From Actinomadura bangladeshensis (GTDB lineage Bacteria > Actinomycetota > Actinomycetes > Streptosporangiales > Streptosporangiaceae), in contig NZ_SMJW01000028.1 of NCBI RefSeq assembly GCF_004348335.1, forward strand, positions 1 through 46,442: a DNA stretch of 46,442 nucleotides. Direction: 5' to 3'. The notes under the pieces are model-generated. The model ran no database searches. It had not been told where the DNA came from and saw nothing but the letters and a program-made list of their open reading frames with translations. The position numbers were made by a program, and so were the translations under genes. Shown in pieces: positions 8,211 through 17,009 of this stretch (position 1 is the first letter of the stretch; each line of letters begins with the position of its first letter).

Positions 8211-9973
8211 TGCACGTGGTCGCCACGGCCGGGCACGTGGACCACGGCAAGTCCACCCTCGTCCGCGCCCTGACGGGGATGGAGCCCGACCGGCTGGAGG
8301 AGGAGCGGCGGCGCGGCCTGACGATCGAGCTGGGCTTCGCCTGGACGACCCTGCCCGGCGGCGACCGCCTCGCGTTCGTGGACGTCCCCGGGCACGAACG
8401 GCTCGTCGGCACGATGCTCGCCGGCGTCGGGCCCGTCCCGGCGGTCATGTTCGTGGTGGCCGCCGACCAGGGCTGGCAGCGGCAGTCCGAGGAGCATCTG
8501 GCGGTGCTGGACGCGCTCGGCGTCCGGCACGGGCTCCTCGCCGTCACGCGGTGCGACCTGGCCGATCCCGACCTGGCCGACCTTGCGCGGGAGGAGGCGC
8601 TCGCCCACATCGCGGCCACCTCCTTCGGCGACGTCGAATCGGTCATGGTCAGCGGCACGACCGGTGACGGCCTGGACCATCTGCGCGCCGCGCTGGAACG
8701 GCTGGCCGCGTCCCTCCCCACGCCCGACGCCGACGCCGACGTGCGGCTCTGGATCGACCGCGTCTTCACCGTCCGGGGGAGGGGCACCGTCGTGACCGGG
8801 ACGCTCGGCGCCGGGACGATCCGCGTCGGCGACCGCCTCGCCGTCGGCGGCGACGTCGCGCGCGTCCGCGGCCTGCAGAGCCTCAAGGAAGACCACGGCG
8901 AGGTCAGTGCCGTCGCCCGCGTCGCCGTCAACCTGCACGCAAGCGTGCGGGCGGCGGGCCGGGGCGAGGCCCTGCTCACCCCCGGACGCTGGCTCACCGC
9001 CGACGTCGTCGACGTGCGGCTGCGCGGCGAGCCCGCGCACGACCTGCCGCGCGAGCTGACCCTGCACGCGGGGTCGGCGGCGGTCCCGGTCCATGTGCGG
9101 CCGCTCGGCGCCGACACCGCGCGGCTGGCGCTGCGCCGGCCGCTGCCGCTGCGGGCCGGCGACATCGCGCTGCTGCGCGACCCCGGCGCCCACCGCGTCC
9201 CGGCCGGGGTCACGGTGCTGGACGTCCGCCCCGAGCCGTTCCGCAGGCGCGGCGCCGCGGCGGCGCGCGCCCGCGACCTCGCCTCGTTCGGCGAGCGGCC
9301 CGACGGCGCCGCCGAGCTCCGCCGCCGCGGGCTCATCACGCGGGCCGAACTGGTCGCGATGGGCTTCCCCGTGCCGTCCGAACCGGTGGCGGGCGACTGG
9401 CTCGCCGACCCCGGTCACTGGGAGGACCTCCGCAAGCGCCTCGTCGCGGCCGTCGAGGAGCACGCCGCCGCGCACCCGACCGACCCCGGCCTGCCCGCCG
9501 ACGCCGCCCGCCGCGCACTCGGCCTGCCCGACCGGGCCCTCGTCGAGGCCCTCGCCGGCGGCCTGCGCCGGCGCGACGGCCGCATCTACGGCGAGACGAC
9601 CGCGCCCGAACTGCCGGCGCCCGTCCGCAAGGCCGTCGACGCCGTCCGCCGGGACCTGGGGGAGGCGCCGTTCCGGGCACCGGACGCCGACCGGCTCGCC
9701 GAACTCGGACTCACCCCGAAGCTCCTCGCCGTCGCCGCCGCGACCGGCGCGCTGCTGAGGGTCGGCGACGGCATCGTCCTGCTGCCCGGCGACGACGCCC
9801 GTGCCGCCGCGCTGCTCGCGGGCCTCGGCGGCCCGTTCACGCTGAGCGAGGCGCGCCGCGCGCTCGGCACCACCCGCCGCGTCGCCGTCCCGCTCCTGGA
9901 GCACCTGGACGACAAGGGCTACACGGTCCGGGTGGACGACCTCCGGCGGCGCTGCACCGGGAGGGGTAGATGA
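8207..9973 (+). CDS. selB: Selenocysteine-specific translation elongation factor
   Basis: SelB carries Sec-tRNA(Sec) to ribosomes stalled at UGA codons that are followed by a SECIS hairpin. The 588-residue protein opens with an EF-Tu-like GTPase domain: G1 GHVDHGKST at 9-17, switch region RRRGLTIELGF, G3 DVPGHERLV and G4-like TRCDLAD. Beta-barrel domains follow (FTVRGRGTVVTGTLGAG). The C-terminal third consists of winged-helix repeats ending KGYTVRVDDLRRR, which in the family read the SECIS loop. Two adjacent ATGs (8207, 8210) could start it; the first overlaps the selA stop. Its stop overlaps the selD start (ATGA). Confidence 0.95.
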   Translation: MMHVVATAGHVDHGKSTLVRALTGMEPDRLEEERRRGLTIELGFAWTTLPGGDRLAFVDVPGHERLVGTMLAGVGPVPAVMFVVAADQGWQRQSEEHLAVLDALGVRHGLLAVTRCDLADPDLADLAREEALAHIAATSFGDVESVMVSGTTGDGLDHLRAALERLAASLPTPDADADVRLWIDRVFTVRGRGTVVTGTLGAGTIRVGDRLAVGGDVARVRGLQSLKEDHGEVSAVARVAVNLHASVRAAGRGEALLTPGRWLTADVVDVRLRGEPAHDLPRELTLHAGSAAVPVHVRPLGADTARLALRRPLPLRAGDIALLRDPGAHRVPAGVTVLDVRPEPFRRRGAAAARARDLASFGERPDGAAELRRRGLITRAELVAMGFPVPSEPVAGDWLADPGHWEDLRKRLVAAVEEHAAAHPTDPGLPADAARRALGLPDRALVEALAGGLRRRDGRIYGETTAPELPAPVRKAVDAVRRDLGEAPFRAPDADRLAELGLTPKLLAVAAATGALLRVGDGIVLLPGDDARAAALLAGLGGPFTLSEARRALGTTRRVAVPLLEHLDDKGYTVRVDDLRRRCTGRGR

Positions 9974-10965
9974 AGAGACTGACCCAGTACGCGCACGGCG
10001 GGGGCTGCGCCTGCAAGATCCCGCCCGGCGAGCTGGAGGACGTGGTCGCCGGCCTGAACACCGTCCCGGACGCGCCCAACACCGAGCTCATCGTCGGCCT
10101 CGACACCGGCGACGACGCCGCCGTCGTCCGGCTGCCCGGCTCCCGGGGAGGGCTCGCCGCCGTCGCCACCGCCGACTTCTTCACCCCGGTCGTCGACGAC
10201 CCCTACGACTGGGGGCGGATCGCCGCCGCGAACGCGCTGTCGGACGTCTACGCCGTCGGCGGCCGCCCCCTCGTCGCGGTGAACCTGCTCGCCTGGCCCC
10301 GCGAGGTGCTGCCGTTCGACCTCGCCCGCGAGGTGCTGCGCGGCGGCCTGGACGTCGCCGCCGAGGCCGGCTGCCACGTCGGCGGCGGCCACAGCGTGGA
10401 CGACCCCGAACCGAAGTACGGCATGGCCGTCACCGGCGTCGCCGACCCGGCCGCCCTGCTCCGCAACGACACCGGCAAGCCGGGCGTGCCGCTCACCCTG
10501 ACCAAGCCGCTCGGCATCGGGGTCCTCAACAACCGGCACAAGGCGACCGGCGAGGTGTTCGAGGACGCCGTCGCGGCCATGGTGGAGCTGAACCGCGACG
10601 CGTCCGCCGCCGCGCTGGAGGGCGGCGCCGTCTGCGCCACCGACGTGACGGGCTTCGGGCTGCTCGGGCACCTCTGCAAGCTGGCCCGCGCGTCGGGGGT
10701 GACCGCCGTGGTCGACGCCGCCGCCGTCCCCTACCTGGACGGCGCCCGCGAGTCGCTGCGCGCCGGGTACGTCAGCGGCGGCACCCGCCGCAACCTCGAC
10801 TGGGTCGCCCCGCACACCGACTTCGGCGGCACCCCCGAGGAGGACCGCCTCCTCCTCGCCGACGCGCAGACCTCCGGCGGCCTCCTGGTGGCGGGCGAGA
10901 TCCCCGGCGAGCCGATCATCGGCGAACTCGTCCCCGCCGGCGAGCACCCCCTCCTCATCCGCTGA
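9970..10965 (+). CDS. selD: Selenide, water dikinase (selenophosphate synthetase)
   Basis: SelD makes selenophosphate from selenide and ATP, the selenium donor for SelA. The 331-residue protein has the N-terminal glycine-rich loop HGGGCACK. Cys13 corresponds to the catalytic Cys17 of the E. coli enzyme and Lys16 to its Lys20, so this copy is a cysteine and not a selenocysteine form. The GDDAAV metal/ATP motif, NALSDVYAVGG, GGHSVDD and TDVTGFGLLGH are all present. It overlaps selB by 4 nt (ATGA) and has GGGAGGGG just upstream. A strong palindrome follows 7 nt after its stop. Confidence 0.96.
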   Translation: MKRLTQYAHGGGCACKIPPGELEDVVAGLNTVPDAPNTELIVGLDTGDDAAVVRLPGSRGGLAAVATADFFTPVVDDPYDWGRIAAANALSDVYAVGGRPLVAVNLLAWPREVLPFDLAREVLRGGLDVAAEAGCHVGGGHSVDDPEPKYGMAVTGVADPAALLRNDTGKPGVPLTLTKPLGIGVLNNRHKATGEVFEDAVAAMVELNRDASAAALEGGAVCATDVTGFGLLGHLCKLARASGVTAVVDAAAVPYLDGARESLRAGYVSGGTRRNLDWVAPHTDFGGTPEEDRLLLADAQTSGGLLVAGEIPGEPIIGELVPAGEHPLLIR

Positions 10966-10972
10966 CCATTGA

Positions 10973-11036
10973 CGTTGACCTGCGGCGTGTTGTTGTTATG
11001 AGCCGCCGGATAACAACAACACGCCGCAGGTCAACG
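10973..11036. repeat. 64-nt hairpin repeat, copy 1 (between selD and fdh)
   Basis: Perfect 27-bp arms (left arm begins CGTTGACCTGCGGCG; it ends TGTTGTTGTTAT) flank a 10-nt loop, GAGCCGCCGG. The same 64 bases recur at 24352-24415 in reverse orientation, as shown by the loop, which is the exact reverse complement there. It fills the gap between the convergent selD stop and the fdh stop. It probably ends transcription from both sides. The A/T-rich GTTGTTGTTAT part of the arms is unlike the surrounding sequence. Confidence 0.85.
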
Positions 11037-11040
11037 CGGG

Positions 11041-14000
11041 TCAGAGCTCGGTTCCGGTGTCCTCGGTGATGCCGGCGCGCTCGCGGTACTCGCGGACCAG
11101 GGCCGGCGCGGCCGGGCCTCGCGGGCGGCGGCCCGGCCGGATGTCGACCGACAGCGCCTTCGCCTCCTGGATGTGGGTGTTCGGGTCCAGCGACAGGTGC
11201 AGCAGCTCGTTCGCCGCGTCACCGGTGCTGTAGCCGTTCGGGCCCCAGTGGTAGGGCAGGCCGATGTGGTGCACCGTCCGGCCGTCCACGGTCAGCGGCT
11301 GCATCCGGTCGGTCACCAGCACCCGGGCCTCGATGACGGCGCGCGGGCTGATGATCGTCGCCCAGCCGCCGTGCTCCAGTCCCCGCATGGCCGCCAGCTC
11401 CGGCGAGACCTCGCAGAAGAACTCCGGCTGGAGCTCGGCCAGGTACGGCTGCCAGCGCGACATGCCGCCCGCCGTGTGGTGCTCGGTGAGCCGGTAGGTG
11501 GTCGTCACGAACGGGTACACCTCCGCGCCCGGCGACCCGTCGGCCGGCGCGTACCGGTTGTCGGGATGCGGCGGCGGCAGGTGCCGGACGGGGTTGCGCT
11601 GCTGCGTGTACAGCGGGTTCGTGAACGGCGACTCCTGCGGCTCGTAGTGCGTCGGCAGCGGGCCGTCCGTCAGCCCCGCCGGGACGAACAGCCACGCCTT
11701 GCCGTCCGCCTGCATGATGAACGGGTCGTCGCCGGCGAGCGCGTCCGGGCCCGTCGCGTCCCGGGGCGGCTTGTAGTCGGGCGGGCGGTCGGCGATGAAG
11801 TCGGGCACGTCGTGGCCCGTCCACCTGCCCTCCTCGGCGTCCCACCAGACGTACGCCTTGCGCTCGCTCCACGGCTTGCCGTCCTTGTCGGCGGACGCCC
11901 GGTTGTAGATGATGCGCCGGTTCGACGGCCACGCCCAGCCCCATTCGGGCGCGACCCAGTGCTGGTCCCTGCCGGGCTTGCGGCGGGCGGTCTGGTTGAC
12001 GCCGTCCGCGTAGCAGCCGCAGTAGATCCAGCAGCCGCACCTCGTGGACCCGTCGTCCTTCAGCTGCGTGTAGGACGACAGCGGGTTCCCGTCGCCGTCG
12101 AAGCCGTTGATCTCGGCCAGCACCGCCTCGGCGTCCGGCTCGTCGAGCGGGCCGTGCGTCGGGTAGTCCCAGGTCAGGTCGAGGACGGGGCGGTCCATCT
12201 CGTCGGCCGACCCGGCGAGCTTCTCCCGGATGATCCGGCCCAGGTGGTACATGAACCACAGGTCGCTGCGCGCGTCCCCGGCGGGCTCCACCGCCTGGTG
12301 GTGCCACTGCAGCATGCGCTGGGTGTTGGTGAAGCTGCCGTCCTTCTCGGTGTGCGTGGCGGCGGGCAGGAAGAACACCTCGGTGCCGATGTCCTCGGTG
12401 CGCATCTCGCCCGACTCGATCTCCGGGCCGTCCTTCCACCACGTCGCCGACTCGATCTGGGAGAAGTCGCGGACGACGAGCCAGTCCAGGTTCGCCATCC
12501 CGAGCCGCTGGATCTTGGAGTTCGCCGACCCGACGGCCGGGTTCTCGCCCAGCAGGAAGTAGCCCTTGCACACCCCGTCGATCTGCGCCATCGACGTCTC
12601 GTAGGTGCTGTGCGAGCCGGTCAGCCGGGGCAGGTAGTCGAAGCAGTAGTCGTTGTCCTCGGTCGCCGCGTCGCCCCAGTAGGACTTCAGCAGGCTCACG
12701 GCGTACGACCGCATGTTGCCCCAGAAGCCCTTCTTCGCCGACTCCGCCCGGACGAACGCGTCGAGGTCCTCGTTGGTGTGCGCGTGCGGCATCGGGATGT
12801 AGCCGGGCAGCAGGTTGAACAGCGTCGGGATGTCCGTCGACCCCTGGATGGACGCGTGGCCGCGCAGCGCCAGGATGCCGCCGCCGGGCCGCCCGATGTT
12901 GCCGAGCAGGCTCTGCAGGACCGCCGCCGTGCGGATGTACTGGACGCCGACCGTGTGCTGCGTCCAGCCCACCGCGTACACGAACGCCGACGTCCGGTCC
13001 CGCCCCGAGTTCTCGGTGAGCATCTCGCACACCTGCAGGAACTGGTCCCGCGGGACGCCGCAGATCCGCTCGACCATCTCCGGCGTGTACCGCGAGTAGT
13101 GCCGCTTGAGCACCTGGAACACGCAGCGCGGGTGCTCCAGCGCCGGGTCGCGCGGCGGGTGGCCCTCGCCGATCGCGGGGCCGCCGGAACCGTGCGCCTC
13201 CCCGCGGCCCGCCTCCGAGACGCGGTCGTCGTACTCCATGTCCCGCTCGCCGGCGGCCGACTGCACCTCCATGCCCTCGTACTGCCACGTCCTGTGGTCG
13301 TAGCCGCGCTTGTCCGGGTCCAGGCCGGAGAAGACGCCGTCGAGGTCCTCGGTGTCGCGGAAGTCCTCGGTGAGGATCACCGGCGCGTTGGTGTAGGCCA
13401 CCACGTAGTCGCGGAAGTACTTGTCGTTCTGCAGGACGTAGTTGATGATCCCGCCGAGGAACGCGATGTCACTGCCGGCGCGCAGCGGGACGTGCGCGTC
13501 CGCGAGCGCGCTGGTCCGGGTGAACCGCGGGTCCACGTGGATCAGCTTCGCCCCGCGCGCCTTCGCCTCCATCACCCACTGGAACCCGACCGGATGGCAC
13601 TCGGCCATGTTCGAGCCCTGGATGACGATGCAGTCGGAGTTCTGCAGGTCCTGCTGGAAGGTGGTCGCGCCGCCGCGGCCGAACGAGGTCCCCAGACTGG
13701 GAACGGTGGAGGAGTGTCAAACGCGCGCCTGATTCTCGATCTGCACCGCGCCGAGCGCGGTGAACAGCTTCTTGATCAGGTAGTTCTCCTCGTTGTCGAG
13801 CGTCGCGCCGCCGAGGCTGGCGAACCCGAGCGTGCGCCGCACGCGCAGGCCGTCCTGCTCCCACTGCCAGCCCTGCCGGCGCGCCTCGATCACCCGGTCG
13901 GCGATCATGTCCATCGCCGTGCCGAGGTCGAGCGGCTCCCAGCCGGTGCCGTGGGGGCGCCGGTACAGCACCCGGTGCTCGCGGGCCGACCCGGTGGTCA

Positions 14001-14283
14001 GCTGGAGGCTGGCCGAGCCCTTGGGGCACAGCCGCCCCCGGCTGACCGGGGAGTCCGGGTCGCCCTCGATCTGGGTGACCTTGCCGTCCTTGACGTACAC
14101 GTCCTGCCCGCAGCCGACCGCGCAGTACGGGCAGACGGACTTCACGACCCGGTCGGCGGTGCTCACCCGCGCCCTGATCCGCTCGGACCCCGCGCTCTTC
14201 GCCGCGGCTCCGCGGCCGAGCGGATCGTCGCCGGTGAGCTGGCGGTAGACGGGCCATGACCCGATCCATGTACGAACGCCCAT
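11041..14283 (-). CDS. fdhA: Formate dehydrogenase alpha subunit, selenocysteine-containing (UGA read as Sec189)
   Basis: This is one gene of 1080 residues interrupted by an in-frame TGA at 13717-13719, read as selenocysteine. The sequence around it, NQARV-Sec-HSSTVPSLGTSFGRG, matches the active site of FDH-N/O-type enzymes, where Sec ligates the molybdenum (or tungsten) bis-MGD and the next His (here His190) is catalytic. The 4Fe-4S ligands are CPYCAVGC (Cys51, 54, 58) and Cys86 in GRLCPKG. The long C-terminal part holds the molybdopterin dinucleotide domains. No twin-arginine signal is present; the N terminus MGVRTWIGSWPVYRQLTG resembles cytoplasmic actinobacterial FDHs. The ATG at 14281-14283 has GAAGGG upstream. 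The selABD genes face it. Beta/gamma subunits and FdhD/FdhE are not in the window. Confidence 0.95.
13688..13719 (-). promoter_or_regulatory. UGA(Sec) codon and SECIS-like hairpin in fdhA
   Basis: On the minus strand the UGA (13719-13717) is followed after 12 nt by GTTCCCAGTCTGGGGAC (13704-13688). This can fold into a 6-bp stem, with one U-G pair, closed by an AGUCU loop. The E. coli fdhF SECIS, as I recall it, has an 11-nt spacer, a short stem with an unpaired U in the same place, and a GGUCU-containing loop; the GU of the loop falls at the corresponding codon. This is the signal SelB would read. Confidence 0.8.
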
Positions 14284-14354
14284 GCCACACCACCCTTCAC
14301 CGTCGGCGCGCCGTCCACCTACCCGCCGCCGGAGCGGCAAAACAAACCCGTGGA

Positions 14355-16115
14355 TCAGCGGGCGAACGCGGCCAGGCTCGCCGAGACCGGCTCCGGCCTC
14401 CCGTCGTTCTGGACGGCGGACGCGGTCAGCACGTCGATGTGCTGGTAGCCGGGCGCGACGACGTCGCCGGGCTGCGGGTCGCCGCCCCGGAGCCCGGCGC
14501 CCGCCTCCAGATTGAGGGTCGGGTTCGCCGTGAGGCCGTCCTCATGGACGGCGTCGTCCGCGATGCCGGGTGCGCCCGCCAGCGCGATGTCGGTGATCAT
14601 CTTCGTCGGGAAGTAATGCTCGGTGAAGTCGAGCGGGTGCTCCGACAGGCTGCGGGCCAGCTCGGCGATGTCGGTGACCTCCTTGCCGGCGGACGTGAAC
14701 GGGGTGCCGTCCTTCGAGGTGTGGACCGGGTCGTCGGGGGCGCCGACGCGGTCGTAGTTCCGCCACGTGTAGAGCGGGCCGCCCGGCTCGCCGGGGATCG
14801 CCTTCTTGTCCGTGCCGAGCAGCCGGGACAGGCCGCCGAGGCCGATCTCGTCCAGGTTGTTCGGTGCCGGGAACTCCTTGTCGACGATCTTTCCGCCGTC
14901 CCAGAAGCCCACGCTGGCCTGCATGAACGCGAGCGGTTCGGAGTTGTCGTCCAGCAGCCCGCCGAGCGCGGCGGCGTTGGTGAAGCGGAAGTCCTTCACC
15001 GTCGGGGAGCCCTTGAGGAACGTCGGGTAGTCCTTGGAGAACAGCACCCGGTACGTCATGTCGGTGTTGGAACTGGACGGGACATAGGTCGCGAGGTCGG
15101 ACAGGCCGCCTGGATCGAGGTTGGCGGCGAGGCCCGCGATGCCGAGCAGGTTCATCGTCTCGGTGTTGATCACGGCGGGGGCCGACAGCGTCCGCGGCAC
15201 CACCCCGGTCTCCAGCCCCGCCTGGACGGCGCCCGCGCCGAACTCCACGATCGGCACCCACTCCTCCGGGACCTGGCCGCCCATCCCCGGCAGGCCCGTC
15301 GCGATGCGGGTGTCGAGCGCGAAGTAGCCGGAGCACTGGTTGTAGCCGGCGTCGCCGGTGGTGGCGTGGTCCCCGTCGAAGTCCCACTCCGCGAAGTAGG
15401 CGGTGAGGACCCCGCCGAGCGAGTGGCCGCCGCACAGCATCTTCCGCTTGCGCGCCGCCTGGTCCGGCAGTTCGCGGGCCATCAGGTCGTACTGGTCGCG
15501 GACGGTCTGCTCAAGGCCGACGTTCTGGAGCCACTTCACCTGGTCGTTGGACTGGTAGCCGGCGAACTCGCGCCCGTCCACCGCCTTCTGCCGGTAGTAG
15601 TAGTCCACGGCGAGATGGACGTCCTTCGCCGTCAGGCCGGCCTCGATCCCGGTGCGGTCCTCCAGGCAGTTCGAACGCCGGTCGAGCGCCCAGAACTCGA
15701 TGTGCCGCCCGCTCTTCGCCGCCGCCGACACCGTGTTCCGCGCGACGCTGTCGAACGCGCCCGCGCCCTCCAGGATGCCGGGCTGCGCGATGAGGATCTT
15801 GTCGGCGTCCGCTGATGCCGCCGGCCCGTCCTTGTGCCGGAAGCGCAGGTAGGACAGCCAGTCGCAGGCCTGCGGGTGGGGGCCGGCGGACGCCGGCAGC
15901 GGCACCTTTACCCGCACCACCGACTCGCTGACGTCGGTGACCGGTGAACCGGACGCCACCGGCGTCTCGGACCGGCCGGCCTCCTGCGCGCTCACCGGCC
16001 CGGCCGCCGCGCCCAGTGCCGGCGCCGACGTGCCCAGCGCCAGCGCGGACGCGGCGAGGACCGCCAGAGCCGCGGCGGGTCGTCCGTCCGCGGAGAACAG
16101 GGTGGGTCGCCCCAT
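14355..16115 (-). CDS. Secreted alpha/beta hydrolase of unknown substrate
   Basis: The 586-residue protein begins with a signal peptide (hydrophobic Ala/Leu stretch about 14-36) and is probably exported. The nucleophile elbow GGHSLGG places the catalytic serine at 232. An acidic residue and a late histidine (for example VAPGYQHIDVL near the C terminus) could complete the triad. It resembles large actinobacterial secreted lipase/esterase-like proteins; no substrate can be named. GTG and ATG codons are adjacent at 16118 and 16115. AGGAG sits 6 nt before the ATG, so I chose that. It reads toward fdhA, 71 bp upstream of that gene's start, with no visible terminator between, so some co-transcription is possible. 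Confidence 0.75.
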   Translation of the reverse strand: MGRPTLFSADGRPAAALAVLAASALALGTSAPALGAAAGPVSAQEAGRSETPVASGSPVTDVSESVVRVKVPLPASAGPHPQACDWLSYLRFRHKDGPAASADADKILIAQPGILEGAGAFDSVARNTVSAAAKSGRHIEFWALDRRSNCLEDRTGIEAGLTAKDVHLAVDYYYRQKAVDGREFAGYQSNDQVKWLQNVGLEQTVRDQYDLMARELPDQAARKRKMLCGGHSLGGVLTAYFAEWDFDGDHATTGDAGYNQCSGYFALDTRIATGLPGMGGQVPEEWVPIVEFGAGAVQAGLETGVVPRTLSAPAVINTETMNLLGIAGLAANLDPGGLSDLATYVPSSSNTDMTYRVLFSKDYPTFLKGSPTVKDFRFTNAAALGGLLDDNSEPLAFMQASVGFWDGGKIVDKEFPAPNNLDEIGLGGLSRLLGTDKKAIPGEPGGPLYTWRNYDRVGAPDDPVHTSKDGTPFTSAGKEVTDIAELARSLSEHPLDFTEHYFPTKMITDIALAGAPGIADDAVHEDGLTANPTLNLEAGAGLRGGDPQPGDVVAPGYQHIDVLTASAVQNDGRPEPVSASLAAFAR

Positions 16116-16173
16116 CACTCGCTCCTTCCGGAGGTGATCGGTTACGGGGCAACAATGAACCTGTCGTTCTCCT

Positions 16174-16186
16174 GACGACAGTCGTC
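16174..16186. promoter_or_regulatory. Odd palindrome upstream of the secreted hydrolase
   Basis: GACGACAGTCGTC is a perfect 6+1+6 inverted repeat about 60-70 nt before the hydrolase start, in the 118-bp gap to the next gene. It could be an operator. No regulator can be tied to it. Confidence 0.25.
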
Positions 16187-16233
16187 CGTTTGCGCAATCT
16201 CCGCGCGCGCCTTGTGCCCGCGCGACAAAACGG

Positions 16234-16971
16234 TCAGCCGAGGACGGCCGCGCCCGCCTTCTCCACCAGGTCGGCGTACTCGGCGCGCTCGGACGGCGTC
16301 AGCGCCCGCTCGTACACCTCGGCGGCGAGCCGGTCGGTGATCTGCTCGGCCTCCGCGAGCCGGGGCTCGAGGTGCGCGCAGTCGGGGAGGTCGCCCTGCC
16401 AGCCGCAGAACCGGGCCTTCCCCTCACCCTCGTCGACCAGCACCGCCTCCAGCGGCGACAGGCCGACGGCGGTCGTCGCGACGAGGTGCAGGCCGCCGCG
16501 CAGCTCCCGCAGCACCTGCAGCACCTGCACCAGCCGGCCGGGCCCGCTCGCGGGCAGCGGCTCGGCGCGCCAGCCGCAGAACAGCGGCAGCCCGGCGCCC
16601 TCGGCCGCGTCCGCGACCCGCTCGGCCAGCTCGCACAGGCGGGGGTCGTCGGGCACGTGCTCCTCGCCCCACGCGGTGAACGCGGTGGCGTACCGCCGTG
16701 CCGCCTCCCGGGCCCCGGCGACCGCGACGCCCTCGTCCCACATGGCGCGGACGACCCCGGGCTCGAAGAAGCCGAGCGCGGCCCGCACCACGCCGCCGTC
16801 GACGTCCCCGAGCACGCCGCCGCGCCCGGCGAAGTAGAACGCGAACGGGTTGCCGTACCCGAGCTCCTTCCCGTGCGCGGAGACCGCCGGGTCCAGCATC
16901 CACTTCGAGCCGATGTCGTGGACGATCGCGTCAGCGGCCCGCACGGTCTCGGCGGCGGTCAGTTCCGGCAT
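16234..16971 (-). CDS. SCO6745/SalK-family protein
   Basis: The 245-residue, mostly helical protein resembles the actinobacterial SCO6745 family. It shows the N-terminal pattern HGKELGYGNPFAFYFAGRGG and FFEPGVVRAMWDEG, then a helical C-terminal half rich in Leu and Glu. Members have winged-helix-like folds of unknown role, and I assign no activity. The ATG at 16969-16971 has GAGGAG about 6 nt upstream. It starts 38 bp after the stop of the SpoIIE-type phosphatase gene on the same strand, so the two are probably co-transcribed. Confidence 0.65.
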   Translation of the reverse strand: MPELTAAETVRAADAIVHDIGSKWMLDPAVSAHGKELGYGNPFAFYFAGRGGVLGDVDGGVVRAALGFFEPGVVRAMWDEGVAVAGAREAARRYATAFTAWGEEHVPDDPRLCELAERVADAAEGAGLPLFCGWRAEPLPASGPGRLVQVLQVLRELRGGLHLVATTAVGLSPLEAVLVDEGEGKARFCGWQGDLPDCAHLEPRLAEAEQITDRLAAEVYERALTPSERAEYADLVEKAGAAVLG

Positions 16972-17009
16972 GGGGGACTCCTCGGCTCCGGGGCGATGTA
17001 AGCGGGAGG

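Noticed and set aside
13609..14340. Formate dehydrogenase as two genes or a pseudogene split by a stop codon
   Set aside because: The only interruption is a single in-frame TGA at the conserved Sec position, with a SECIS-like hairpin and selABD nearby; both halves are otherwise intact.
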